From DAOPXV01 sp035352535 (GTDB lineage Bacteria > Muiribacteriota > UBA9980), in the NCBI GenBank assembly GCA_964545075.1, contig CAZJFS010000058.1, positions 1 through 23,740 on the forward strand: 23,740 nt of DNA, in the 5' to 3' direction. Position numbers and translations under genes: made by a program. The notes under the pieces are model-generated. The model saw nothing but the letters and a program-made list of their open reading frames with translations. It had not been told where the DNA came from and made no database searches. The stretch's first letter is position 1; each line of letters starts with the position of its first letter. This document shows, piece by piece, positions 15,124-22,805 of the stretch.

Positions 15124-16602
15124 GTGAAATCATTAACTAAGCTTGCAGCATTATTACTCACAATGTCATTACTGGGCGGAACCGCTTTCGCGGCCGTCGA
15201 AAAAGAAGCGGCGCCGGTCAAGGCCGAAGCCGTAAAACAAGAAGCCGTCAAGGCGGAGGTAAAAGAAGTTTCGGCTGAAAAACCGGCTTTAACCGTAGAA
15301 GCTCCGAAGCCGGAAGCCGTAAAGATCGAAACGCCTAAAACTGAAGCTCCTAAAAAAGCTAAAGCTAAAGCAAAAAAAGAAAATACCCTTAAAAAATATG
15401 TCAAAAAGGGAAAGCTTACGGAAGCCGAAGCGGCAAAAATAAAAGACGAAATTAAAAATGAACTCAAGAATGAAATAATCAGCGAGATCAAAGCCGAACT
15501 TAAAAGCGAACTGGCTCCCGAAGTAAAAGAAGCCGTCAATACTGACATAAAAGCTGCTATAGCGGCCGATAAATCAAAAGAAGTAGAGATCGCTAAAAAA
15601 GATAAGGAAAACGAACTCAAAATAACCGGCTATACTCAGGTTCGCTATACTGACGATAACACGCCCGGCGCAGCGGGTTCTTCATGGAATTCCGCCAGAA
15701 CCAGACTTATCATGAATAAAAAACATGACGATAAGCTCAGCTTTTTCGCTCAGACGAACATGAGCGGCAATTCCCCGGCTACCGCCACCAACTCAAACGA
15801 CTGGAAAATGACGCTGCTCGATGCCAGCATAGCATATAAACCCACGCCGGATTGGGAAATTCGCGCCGGCCAGTTCATAGTTCCATTCGGCCTTGAAGTT
15901 CCGCTCGGACCTAAAAATTTATACCTCGTGAATTATTCGCAGGTCGGAAGCAACTCTCAGCACGAAGTCGCCGGCGACGATAGCCGCGATATGGGCGTTC
16001 AGTTCAAATATAACCAGAAAAATAATCCTTTCACATATTATATTTCCGCTACAAACGGCGAAGGCATCAACCGTAAAAACGATTCGAATGATGACAAAAA
16101 CATAGTCGGAAGAGTAACATACGCTCCCGATAAATTCTGGCAGTTCGGCGCTTCCGGCCAGACCGGCAAACGCTATAAGGCAGCTTCGGCCGCCGTCCCG
16201 TCGTTTGGCGCGACCAAGGCTTTAGCTACGATTGCCGGCGACTTCAAAAGAGACAGAGCAGGCTTGGACGTTAAATACGCGAAGGACAAATGGTTCTGGC
16301 AGGGCGAATATCAGTGGCTTAAAACCGGTATGGCAGGGCGCATAAGCGATCTCGTCGGCCGCGGCGGATATGTCGAAGGCGGCTATAAATTTAATCCTAA
16401 ATTCGAACTCTCTCTTAAAGAAGACGTATTCGAGTGGGATATCAGCGGCGCCGCCGGCGATACTACGACGAAAGCTCACGTTCTCGGCCTTAACTGGTAT
16501 TTCCACAAAATGGCTAAATGGCAGTTTGTTTACGAGAACCGTAAGGAAAATCCCGCCGTCAACAACGACCGCTTCTATTCACAGGTTCAGCTTGAATTTT
16601 AA
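15124..16602 (+). CDS. Outer-membrane porin, phosphate-selective porin (OprO/OprP)-like, with periplasmic coiled-coil extension
   Basis: Seen: 492 residues from GTG 15124, which follows a perfect AGGAGG by 6 nt. An upstream reading frame has no initiation site of comparable quality. A signal peptide (1-23, cut after TAFA) is followed by a low-complexity Pro/Glu/Val/Lys/Ala region (24-85). Next is a Lys/Glu-rich helix (86-166) that begins LKKYVKKGKLTEAEAAKIKDE. From 167 the sequence alternates strands with aromatic girdle residues (ITGYTQVRY, ARTRLIMNK, IRAGQFIVPFGLEVP) and ends in QLEF, a beta-barrel C-terminus. Known: OprP-type trimers pass anions such as phosphate. Specificity cannot be read here. 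The helix with a 'GKLTEAEA' turn is common in such porins of deep-branching diderms and may contact peptidoglycan. Strong promoter and terminator suggest high expression. Confidence 0.85.
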   Translation: MKSLTKLAALLLTMSLLGGTAFAAVEKEAAPVKAEAVKQEAVKAEVKEVSAEKPALTVEAPKPEAVKIETPKTEAPKKAKAKAKKENTLKKYVKKGKLTEAEAAKIKDEIKNELKNEIISEIKAELKSELAPEVKEAVNTDIKAAIAADKSKEVEIAKKDKENELKITGYTQVRYTDDNTPGAAGSSWNSARTRLIMNKKHDDKLSFFAQTNMSGNSPATATNSNDWKMTLLDASIAYKPTPDWEIRAGQFIVPFGLEVPLGPKNLYLVNYSQVGSNSQHEVAGDDSRDMGVQFKYNQKNNPFTYYISATNGEGINRKNDSNDDKNIVGRVTYAPDKFWQFGASGQTGKRYKAASAAVPSFGATKALATIAGDFKRDRAGLDVKYAKDKWFWQGEYQWLKTGMAGRISDLVGRGGYVEGGYKFNPKFELSLKEDVFEWDISGAAGDTTTKAHVLGLNWYFHKMAKWQFVYENRKENPAVNNDRFYSQVQLEF

Positions 16603-16631
16603 TATAATTCTAATATAAAACTCTATAACTT

Positions 16632-16670
16632 AAAAAAACCGGGCCCTGAAAAACAGGGTCCGGCTTTTTT
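16632..16670 (+). terminator. Intrinsic terminator after the porin gene
   Basis: CCGGGCCCTG (16639-16648), loop AAAAA, CAGGGTCCGG (16654-16663): a 10-bp stem with one G-U pair, then C and six T. A run of seven A before the stem pairs with the T-run, so it might also act on the opposite strand. The rest of 16671-16785 is A/T-rich with no gene or hairpin that I can support. Confidence 0.9.
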
Positions 16671-16785
16671 ATATCCGCTATTATATTGCTATCTTATTAA
16701 CTTGATTTTACATTAGGTAACCTGAAATATCTTATCGGCACATGTTCTATTCCATTCTATGCTATGCTCTATGTTAGAATATTTA

Positions 16786-18915
16786 TTATTCTTTGTCTAT
16801 CTTAATGACTATGAGCGTCAGGTCGTCATATTGAGCTGCGGTGCCCATGAACTTGCGCGTGGCTTCGAGTATATCTTCTTTAATTTCTTCGGCTTTGCGG
16901 TACTTTATCCTGTGCATCAATTCGCAGAACTCGTCATAGCCATACATTTCGTCTTTCTCGTTCATGGCTTCGACTATGCCATCGGTGTACATCACGACGA
17001 CGTCCCCGTCGACCAGCTGATAAGAGCCTTCCTGATATTCGGGGTTTTCGAATACGCCGAGGAGCAGGCCGCCGTCCTTGAGCGACTCCACTTCCTTGTT
17101 GTCGGCATGGAATATCATCGGATAATTGTGACCGGCGTTGGTATATCTGATCATCTTTGTATCGGTGTCCAGTAGCATATAGAAAAAGGTTATGAACATT
17201 CGCGGTTCGAGTTCGTTGAAAAGCGAATTGTTGAGGTCGAAGACCAGTTCCTTGGGGCTGTGCTCGCTCATGACCTTCGCTCTTAATATCGAATGGATCA
17301 TTACCATCATTAGCGCCGCCGGAACGCCCTTTCCGGAAACGTCGCCTATCGTTATGGCGACCTTCGAATCGGTTATCGGCAGGAAATCGTAGTAGTCGCC
17401 GCCGACCTCTTTAGCGGGTATCGAAATTCCGGCTATCGAAATTCCGGCTATTTCCGGATATTTTTGAGGAAGCATGCTCATCTGTATGTTGTGGGCGATC
17501 TCGAGTTCCCGCTCGAGTTTTTCGCGCACTACGAGTTTTTCGTATAACTTCGCGTTCTCTATGGCGATGACGACCTGATTCGCGAATATCTGAAGCAACT
17601 GTATGTCGGACATGTTATAAATATCGTCGTTGAATTTTTCGGTGACGGAGATGACGCCGATAACCCTGTCGTTGACGATAAGCGGGACTGCTATGAAGGA
17701 TTTGGTCTTATATTTAGCGCCGGTCTTCGGGAAGCGGTCGTCGTTTTCCATGTCGGTTACCAGAAGCGGAAGTTTTTGTTTTGTGCAGTAGTCGGTGACG
17801 AGCCCGCCGGTCTTAAGTTTCAGATTCTCAATGAAGCTTTCGGTCTCCTCGAGGCCTTTGGCGACCTTTATGTAATAATCGCCCGTCTTTTCATTTACCA
17901 GAACTATCGAGCAGCGCTTGCTTTTCATAACGATCGTCGAGTTCTGGATGATGGCCCGCAAAAGTTCCTCAAGATTGAATATCGAGCTTATGACCTTGCC
18001 GAGTTCCTGGAGCGATCTCATTTCGCTTATCTTTTTGTCGAGTTCGGCGTTTATTTTCGCCAGGTTTTCCGAATATTCCTTCAGTTCGCGGATTTTGAGC
18101 GTGAGATTTTCCGTAACCGAGTTGAAGGCAGTTGATATTATTCCTGTTTCGTCGTCGGATATGCTCGCGATCTTATAGTCGAAATTTCCCTTTAAAACTT
18201 CATTCGCGCCGTTTACGAGGTCGAATATAGGGGTCGTGATCTTATGGCTTAAAAACATTGAAATCAGCCAGCCGATGATTATGGCGACGATGCAGATCAA
18301 TATAGAGTTAAGATATGACGATGCGATCTCGGCGTTCATGGCCGCGAGCGAATATTTTATAAAAAGGCTTCCTTTGGTGGTTTTACTTATGACAAGAGGA
18401 ATGGCGATCTCGAGGCATTGTTTTTGAGAGGTAAGCACCCTCTGAGTTGACGCCGACTCGATGGCCTTTTTTACGAGCCCGGCGGCGGTATTATTTTCTT
18501 CGGGAGTTTTTCCGCGGTTTTTATCGTTGGAAGAAGCGAGGCAGCGGAGGTCTATATCGTAAACTTCGCAGACCAGAAGATCGTTATCGTCGCGCTTTAC
18601 GTCTTCGACGGAGCCCTGAAGCGACATGAGCTGATTCGAAAGTATGGCCTCGCTGAAACTTACGACGAGCGCTTTGCTGAGGTTTTCAGCGATACCGATC
18701 ATCTTGCTGACGAGCACCATTTCCTGCTGGCGGGCCATGTAGATAGATGTGGCCGCCATTATGCCGAAAACGAGAAAGGTTATATAAAAAGTGAGTTTTG
18801 TGGCTATGCTTGAACTCGTCTTTGTGGTTAAAAGTTGTTTCGTCGTCTTTTTAACCTCCGAAGATCCGTTTGCGTCAGAAGTGGTTGTTTTGTTGTTTAT
18901 GTCAGCTTCCTGCAT
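16786..18915 (-). CDS. Membrane-bound SpoIIE/PP2C-type phosphatase with HAMP and GAF domains
   Basis: Seen: 709 residues. A Ser/Thr/Lys-rich cytoplasmic start is followed by TM1 (about 41-60), an extracytoplasmic sensor loop (61-202) and TM2 (203-222). A HAMP domain (about 223-277) and coiled coil lead to a GAF domain (about 310-455). The SpoIIE catalytic domain (about 475-709) has EVGGDYYDF (503-511), GDVSGKG (524-530), YTDGIVEA and QYDDLTLIV, which supply the metal-binding aspartates. Known: RsbU-type phosphatases dephosphorylate STAS-domain anti-anti-sigma factors in partner-switching cascades, in response to a signal. No STAS protein, anti-sigma kinase or sigma factor is nearby, so its target is elsewhere. 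It starts 24 bp after ribF, with AGGA 6 nt before the ATG, so it is cotranscribed with ribF. Confidence 0.93.
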   Translation of the reverse strand: MQEADINNKTTTSDANGSSEVKKTTKQLLTTKTSSSIATKLTFYITFLVFGIMAATSIYMARQQEMVLVSKMIGIAENLSKALVVSFSEAILSNQLMSLQGSVEDVKRDDNDLLVCEVYDIDLRCLASSNDKNRGKTPEENNTAAGLVKKAIESASTQRVLTSQKQCLEIAIPLVISKTTKGSLFIKYSLAAMNAEIASSYLNSILICIVAIIIGWLISMFLSHKITTPIFDLVNGANEVLKGNFDYKIASISDDETGIISTAFNSVTENLTLKIRELKEYSENLAKINAELDKKISEMRSLQELGKVISSIFNLEELLRAIIQNSTIVMKSKRCSIVLVNEKTGDYYIKVAKGLEETESFIENLKLKTGGLVTDYCTKQKLPLLVTDMENDDRFPKTGAKYKTKSFIAVPLIVNDRVIGVISVTEKFNDDIYNMSDIQLLQIFANQVVIAIENAKLYEKLVVREKLERELEIAHNIQMSMLPQKYPEIAGISIAGISIPAKEVGGDYYDFLPITDSKVAITIGDVSGKGVPAALMMVMIHSILRAKVMSEHSPKELVFDLNNSLFNELEPRMFITFFYMLLDTDTKMIRYTNAGHNYPMIFHADNKEVESLKDGGLLLGVFENPEYQEGSYQLVDGDVVVMYTDGIVEAMNEKDEMYGYDEFCELMHRIKYRKAEEIKEDILEATRKFMGTAAQYDDLTLIVIKIDKE

Positions 18916-18939
18916 TTGCCGTCCTGAATCTAAAATTTT

Positions 18940-19878
18940 TCAAACGCTGAAATAATCCAGCGCGTATTTGATATCGCTTTGTATCTGAGCGTAGAGCATG
19001 TTAAAGTCGGTGAATCTGCGTTCGTCGCGGATCCTTTTTAAAAACGTCACTTGCGTTTCTTTTCCGTAAATCTCGCCGTTAAAATTTAAAATGTGCAATT
19101 CTATCGTTACTATATTCGAGCTTCTTTCATAAACGGTCGGACGCGTGCCAATATTGATGAGGCCCTTGTAATTTTCTCCGCCGATTAAGCACTCGGCTAT
19201 ATAAACGCCCGCTTTTGGAATTATTTTATCTTCATCGTCCGGTTTTATGTTTGCCGTCGGAATTTTTAAGCGGCTGCCAAGGCCGTCGCCGTGAACCACG
19301 GACCCGGAAAGCGTATAAGGCCTTCCCAGAAATTTAACGACATCCTCCACCGCGCCCGTTTCGATCAAAAGCCTTATCTTGGAAGAAGAAACCATGAATC
19401 CTGAAATTTCAAGACCGGCCGTGATGCTGACAAAAAAGCCATATTTTTCACCGGCTTCTACGAGGCTTCTGGCGTTTCCGGAGCGATTCGCGCCGAAGCA
19501 GAAATTAAATCCGGCAAAAACCTCCGATACGTGAAGCTTTTCGTGCAGTATTCCGCCGCAGAATTCTTCCGGGGTAGTGGCGGCGAACCCGTCGTCGAAC
19601 TCGATTATCAAAACTGTCTCTATTCCATATTTTTCGAGGATTTTTAACTTTTCATCCTGGGTCGATATCATTTTAAACGACTCGCGGCCTTTTATAAAAG
19701 CCCTCGGATGAGGATGAAAAGTCAGAACCATCGACTCGCCGCCTGATTTTCGTGCTTTTTTCACTACCGTCTCGATAAGCGCGGCATGCCCGGGGTGTAT
19801 GCCGTCAAAAGCGCCCAGGGCCACATAGACCGGACGTTCGGATCGTTTATAGTTTTCTATTCCATAAATTACATTCAT
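18940..19878 (-). CDS. ribF: Bifunctional riboflavin kinase / FMN adenylyltransferase
   Basis: Seen: 312 residues. The N-terminal nucleotidyltransferase domain has GAFDGIHPGH (22-31) and the SSSKIR motif (164-169). The C-terminal flavokinase domain has HGDGLGSRLKIPTAN (196-210), GVYIAE, NIGTRPTV and a conserved HILNFNGEIYGK stretch. Known: it phosphorylates riboflavin to FMN and adenylates FMN to FAD in the cytoplasm. All key motifs are present and the length is normal. The ribosome-binding site before ATG 19878 is poor (AAAGCCGC), although the promoter is good. Odd: ribF usually follows truB. Here it is inverted, some 5 kb away, and paired with a signalling phosphatase. Confidence 0.95.
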   Translation of the reverse strand: MNVIYGIENYKRSERPVYVALGAFDGIHPGHAALIETVVKKARKSGGESMVLTFHPHPRAFIKGRESFKMISTQDEKLKILEKYGIETVLIIEFDDGFAATTPEEFCGGILHEKLHVSEVFAGFNFCFGANRSGNARSLVEAGEKYGFFVSITAGLEISGFMVSSSKIRLLIETGAVEDVVKFLGRPYTLSGSVVHGDGLGSRLKIPTANIKPDDEDKIIPKAGVYIAECLIGGENYKGLINIGTRPTVYERSSNIVTIELHILNFNGEIYGKETQVTFLKRIRDERRFTDFNMLYAQIQSDIKYALDYFSV

Positions 19879-19909
19879 TAAAGCGGCTTTATTAAGTTTT
19901 ATTTTTTTT

Positions 19910-19938
19910 AATATATCACAAATAAATCTTTAAGTCAA
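19910..19938 (-). promoter_or_regulatory. Promoter for ribF and the phosphatase gene
   Basis: Minus strand: -35 TTGACT (19938-19933), 17-nt spacer, -10 TATATT (19915-19910) with TGA before it (extended -10). The start would be near 19903, about 25 nt before the ATG. The -10 region (TGATATATTAAAA) is nearly identical to that at 1610-1618. Confidence 0.7.
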
Positions 19939-19979
19939 ACCAGAAAATTTTTTGCCGTTAAAAAAACGTTAATTAATTA

Positions 19980-20008
19980 TTGATAAATTATTTGAGTTAT
20001 GTTATTAT
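19980..20008 (+). promoter_or_regulatory. Promoter for the LolA-like exported protein
   Basis: -35 TTGATA (19980-19985), 17-nt spacer, -10 TATTAT (20003-20008) preceded by TGT (extended -10). The start is near 20015. CCGGAGG at 20034-20040 precedes the ATG at 20047. The divergent ribF -35 is 41 bp away. Confidence 0.7.
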
Positions 20009-20046
20009 ACCTCACGTCAAAAAAAATAAAATTCCGGAGGTTTTAA

Positions 20047-20772
20047 ATGAAAAAAGTCTTAAGTATCTTATCGGTAATCGCTATTATAGCCCTTGTTATC
20101 TCTACCGCTTTCGCGGCCGATGACGCAAAAGCAAACGCCGCTTTTGAAGAACTCATCAAGCTCACTGAAAAATGCGCCAACAACGTGACGTACGTTATGG
20201 AAACCAAATCGAAAATGGGCGATCAGGAAATGAAGAACGTAATGACATTTTATTTTAAAGATGTCAAAAACTTCAGAATAGATTCAGAAGTTCAGGGCAT
20301 GAAAACCAGAATGGTAGTTACTCCCGCCGCCGCCTGGACGTACATCGAAGCTCAGAAAATGATAATGCCTATGGACCGCGCTTCCGTAGATAACATGAAC
20401 ATCCGCGAAATGATTGAAAAACAGAAAACGTCATGCGAAATCACCGAAGGCAAAGACGGTGAAAACAAAACATACACGCTCTTAGACAAAGCGACGAAAC
20501 AGAAGACCACTTTTACGGTAGACGGCAAGCTCGGCGCTTATTCTAAAATGTCGGTTCTTAACGAAAAGGGCGAAGTCATGACGGAAGCCATTTACAAAGA
20601 TTGGAAATTCGGCGCTATCGACGAATCTCTCTTCAAAAAACCCGAAGGCGCTCAGGAAGTTAAAATGCCCGAAATGCCTAAAGGCGAACAGGCCGCTCCC
20701 GTAGCACCCGAAGCTCCTAAAACTCCTGAAGCCCCTAAAGCGCCCGAGGCTCCTAAAACAGACGGAAAATAA
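20047..20772 (+). CDS. Exported LolA-like protein with Pro-rich repeat tail
   Basis: Seen: 241 residues. A clear Sec signal peptide (1-23, cut after TAFA) lacks a lipobox Cys. The mature part (about 24-205) alternates strands: VTYVMETKSKMGDQEMKNVMTFYFKD, then MKTRMVVTPAAAWTYIE, and later KQKTTFTVDGKLGAY. This fits the half-barrel fold of LolA/LolB and 'outer membrane lipoprotein-sorting'-type proteins. The tail has PEAPKT-like units at 221-238 and ends TDGK. Known: LolA carries lipoproteins from the inner to the outer membrane, but related families do other lipid-carrier jobs. Inference: a periplasmic lipid- or lipoprotein-binding protein; similarity is by fold pattern only. ATG follows a perfect GGAGG by 6 nt. 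It is a single-gene unit between its own promoter and a strong terminator. Confidence 0.7.
   Translation: MKKVLSILSVIAIIALVISTAFAADDAKANAAFEELIKLTEKCANNVTYVMETKSKMGDQEMKNVMTFYFKDVKNFRIDSEVQGMKTRMVVTPAAAWTYIEAQKMIMPMDRASVDNMNIREMIEKQKTSCEITEGKDGENKTYTLLDKATKQKTTFTVDGKLGAYSKMSVLNEKGEVMTEAIYKDWKFGAIDESLFKKPEGAQEVKMPEMPKGEQAAPVAPEAPKTPEAPKAPEAPKTDGK
20707..20760 (+). repeat. Three tandem 18-bp units encoding PEAPK(T/A)
   Basis: Units at 20707-20724, 20725-20742 and 20743-20760 encode PEAPKT, PEAPKA and PEAPKT. They differ only at synonymous positions apart from the Thr/Ala codon. This suggests that the peptide, rather than the DNA, is conserved. They lie directly before the last three codons of the LolA-like gene. 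Confidence 0.8.
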
Positions 20773-20810
20773 TACGAAATGGCGCGTTGAAGAACGGGCC
20801 GTAAAATAGT

Positions 20811-20847
20811 AAAAAGACCGGAAGATTTATTTCTTTCCGGTCTTTTT
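20811..20847. terminator. Bidirectional intrinsic terminator between the LolA-like gene and pckA
   Basis: A perfect 13-bp stem, AAAAAGACCGGAA (20811-20823) with TTCCGGTCTTTTT (20835-20847), has an 11-nt loop. A-run and T-run flank the GC core on either side, so the structure ends transcripts from both directions. Confidence 0.92.
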
Positions 20848-20849
20848 AT

Positions 20850-20969
20850 TTATGCCTGCTTTTTTATCCGTTCGTTGAAACCTATCATTATATCGATCTT
20901 GCGTTCGATCCAGCGGTTGGCTTCCGCCGCATAAAGCTTTTGAATTGGATTAAGCGCACGGTCCGGCGG
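20850..20969 (-). pseudogene. Start-less open frame after pckA, possible gene remnant
   Basis: On the minus strand, a frame shifted +1 relative to pckA is open for 39 codons from 20969, after an in-frame TAG. It ends with TAA right at the terminator. It reads like real protein (KLYAAEANRWIERKIDIMIG, then FNERIKKQA) with codons typical of the neighbours. The only ATG/GTG/TTG is 12 codons before its stop, so it cannot be an independent gene as it stands. pckA itself ends normally with VAAGPCA. It may be the tail of a lost gene, or chance. Confidence 0.25.
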
Positions 20970-22527
20970 CTACTACATCGGCCGACGCGAAGTCCTTATA
21001 TTCGTTGAAGTTCTTTACGAAAAGTGAGGCGAGTTCATGCGCTTTCTTGTCGTAAGCTTCGGTGTTCTTCCATGTGTTCCTCGGAACGAGAACGCTCGAG
21101 TTAACGCCCTCGCATGTGTCCGGGACCCAGAAATTGAATATCGGGTCTTTGTGATATTTTACTTTTTCGAGATCTCCGCGCAGAGCCGCCGTAAGAAGCG
21201 CCCTTGTTATGGATATTTTCATGCGCGATCCGGTTCCGTAGGGTCCGCCGCTCCAGCCGGTGTTTACCAGCCAGCAGTTTGCGCCGTGTTTCGTCAATTT
21301 TTCGCCGAGGAGTTTAGCGTAAGTGGTCGGATGAAGCGGAAGGAAAGGCGAACCAAAGCATGTGCTGAAAGTAGCCTTGGGTTCGGTTATTCCGGCTTCC
21401 GTTCCGGCGACCTTCGCCGTATATCCGGACAGAAAGTGATACATGGCCATGTTGGCGTCAAGTTTCGCGATAGGAGGAAGCACGCCGAAAGCGTCGCATG
21501 TTAAGAAGAAAACGTTCTTTGGATGCGGGCCTACGCCGGGAATCACGCAGTTTGGAACGTGTTCTACGGGATATGTGGCGCGCGTGTTTTCCGTGATCTT
21601 GTCGGATTTGAAATCCGGAACCTTCGATATGGGCGCGATAGATACGTTTTCAAGGACCGAACCGAATTTTATGGCGTTCCATATCTGAGGTTCGGCTTCG
21701 TAGCTGAGGTTGATGCATTTAGCGTAGCATCCGCCTTCAAAATTGAATATGCCGTTGTCGGACCAGCCGTGCTCGTCGTCGCCGATGAGGCGTCTTTGAG
21801 GATCTGCCGAAAGCGTGGTTTTTCCAGTGCCGGATAAACCGAAAAACAGCGCTGAATCATTATTTTCGCCGAGATTCGCCGAGCAATGCATCGGGAATAC
21901 GTTCTTTTGCGGCAGGAGATGATTTAATATCGAGAATATGCTTTTTTTGGTCTCGCCGGCGTACTGCGTTCCGCCTATGAGAATGATCTTTTTTTGGAAG
22001 TTTACGCAGACGAAAGCTTCGGAACTCAAACCTTCGATTTTAGGAACGGCCTTCATGCCGCAAACGTTTATGACGGTGAACTGAGGAACGTGTTCAGCGA
22101 GTTCGGCCTGAGTAGGCCTGATGAATAAAGTGTTCGAGAAAAGCGCGTGCCATGCCTTTTCGGCTACGACGCGTATGGCGAGCCTGTGATCCTTGTCCGC
22201 TCCGGCGAATCCGTCGAATATGAATATATCGCGGTTTTGGAGATAGGTAGTGGCGAGCGTATAAAGATGTTCGAAAAGTTCGGGCTTCATCGGTTTGTTT
22301 ACCGGGCCCCACCATATTTTATCATGGATATCAGGCGTGTCGACGATGAATTTATCATTGGGCGAACGGCCGGTGCGCTCTCCCGTGTTGACAACGAGCG
22401 CGCCGTTGGAAGCGAGTTTGCCTTCCTGGCGTACTAGAGATATTTCTATCAATTCGGAAACTGAAAGGTTTCTGTAAACGTTGGTGGCGTTATAAATGCC
22501 GAGCGACTCGAGATTATAGGTGTTCAT
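20950..22527 (-). CDS. pckA: Phosphoenolpyruvate carboxykinase (ATP)
   Basis: Seen: 525 residues, the usual length for the ATP-dependent family. RTGRSPNDKF (51-60), GGTQYAGETKK (185-195, metal-binding Lys), the MHCSAN histidine (about 214), the P-loop GLSGTGKT (230-237) and GDDEHGW (249-255) are all present. It ends ADVVAAGPCA, as expected for the family. Known: it decarboxylates and phosphorylates oxaloacetate to PEP with ATP, the first step of gluconeogenesis from TCA intermediates. In anaerobes it may run in reverse to fix CO2. ATG 22527 is preceded by an unusual all-G site (six G, 6 nt away). It has a perfect consensus promoter at 22601-22629, pointing away from an aminotransferase, and ends at the bidirectional terminator. 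Confidence 0.97.
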   Translation of the reverse strand: MNTYNLESLGIYNATNVYRNLSVSELIEISLVRQEGKLASNGALVVNTGERTGRSPNDKFIVDTPDIHDKIWWGPVNKPMKPELFEHLYTLATTYLQNRDIFIFDGFAGADKDHRLAIRVVAEKAWHALFSNTLFIRPTQAELAEHVPQFTVINVCGMKAVPKIEGLSSEAFVCVNFQKKIILIGGTQYAGETKKSIFSILNHLLPQKNVFPMHCSANLGENNDSALFFGLSGTGKTTLSADPQRRLIGDDEHGWSDNGIFNFEGGCYAKCINLSYEAEPQIWNAIKFGSVLENVSIAPISKVPDFKSDKITENTRATYPVEHVPNCVIPGVGPHPKNVFFLTCDAFGVLPPIAKLDANMAMYHFLSGYTAKVAGTEAGITEPKATFSTCFGSPFLPLHPTTYAKLLGEKLTKHGANCWLVNTGWSGGPYGTGSRMKISITRALLTAALRGDLEKVKYHKDPIFNFWVPDTCEGVNSSVLVPRNTWKNTEAYDKKAHELASLFVKNFNEYKDFASADVVAAGPCA

Positions 22528-22600
22528 GGACTACCCCCCAAAACTTTCTTTTTGTTTTTATATAAAATATCTACTTGATACTTGCTGCTTTTATGGCTCG

Positions 22601-22629
22601 ATTATATCACTCAAAAGAGGTTTTGTCAA
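22601..22629 (-). promoter_or_regulatory. Full-consensus promoter for pckA
   Basis: Minus strand: -35 TTGACA (22629-22624), exactly 17 nt, -10 TATAAT (22606-22601) with TGA before it. This is the best sigma-70-type match in the window. The start would be near 22594, leaving a leader of about 67 nt. Confidence 0.88.
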
Positions 22630-22664
22630 AAAGAATTTACAAAAGAATTCATAAAAGAATTTAT
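22629..22664. repeat. Three tandem 12-bp repeats between divergent -35 boxes
   Basis: AAAAGAATTTAC (22629-22640), AAAAGAATTCAT (22641-22652), AAAAGAATTTAT (22653-22664). The first base belongs to the pckA -35 and the last to the aminotransferase -35, so the array fills the whole interval. It could be UP-element-like A/T DNA or a series of regulator sites. Confidence 0.85.
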
Positions 22665-22692
22665 TGACAGAAGGCTTAATTTTTGATAATCT
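22664..22692 (+). promoter_or_regulatory. Promoter for the aminotransferase gene
   Basis: Perfect -35 TTGACA (22664-22669). The -10 is less clear: GATAAT at 22685-22690 (15-nt spacer) or TAATCT at 22687-22692 (17-nt spacer). Transcription would start near 22698, about 108 nt before ATG 22806. The leader contains only very short possible stems around 22700-22745. Confidence 0.5.
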
Positions 22693-22805
22693 TTCCTGGA
22701 TTACGGCAAATTTACGCCATAACGAAATAATGGTTTTTTCGGGTTTTGTTATCGGGAAACATTACAAAATAAGAAAAAGCCAAATACATATAACGGGTGA
22801 TATAA

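Noticed and set aside
17419..17448. Exact 15-bp tandem duplication (encoding AGISI-like units) in the phosphatase gene as a recent insertion
   Set aside because: The distance between the PEI segment and PAKEVGGDYYD fits, as far as I recall, the usual family spacing. So it looks like a replacement or convergent pattern and not an extra insert.
22700..22745. Attenuator in the aminotransferase leader (CCAT/ATGG and CGAAA/TTTCG alternative stems before T-runs)
   Set aside because: The stems are 4-5 bp and A/T-rich, too weak to separate from chance.
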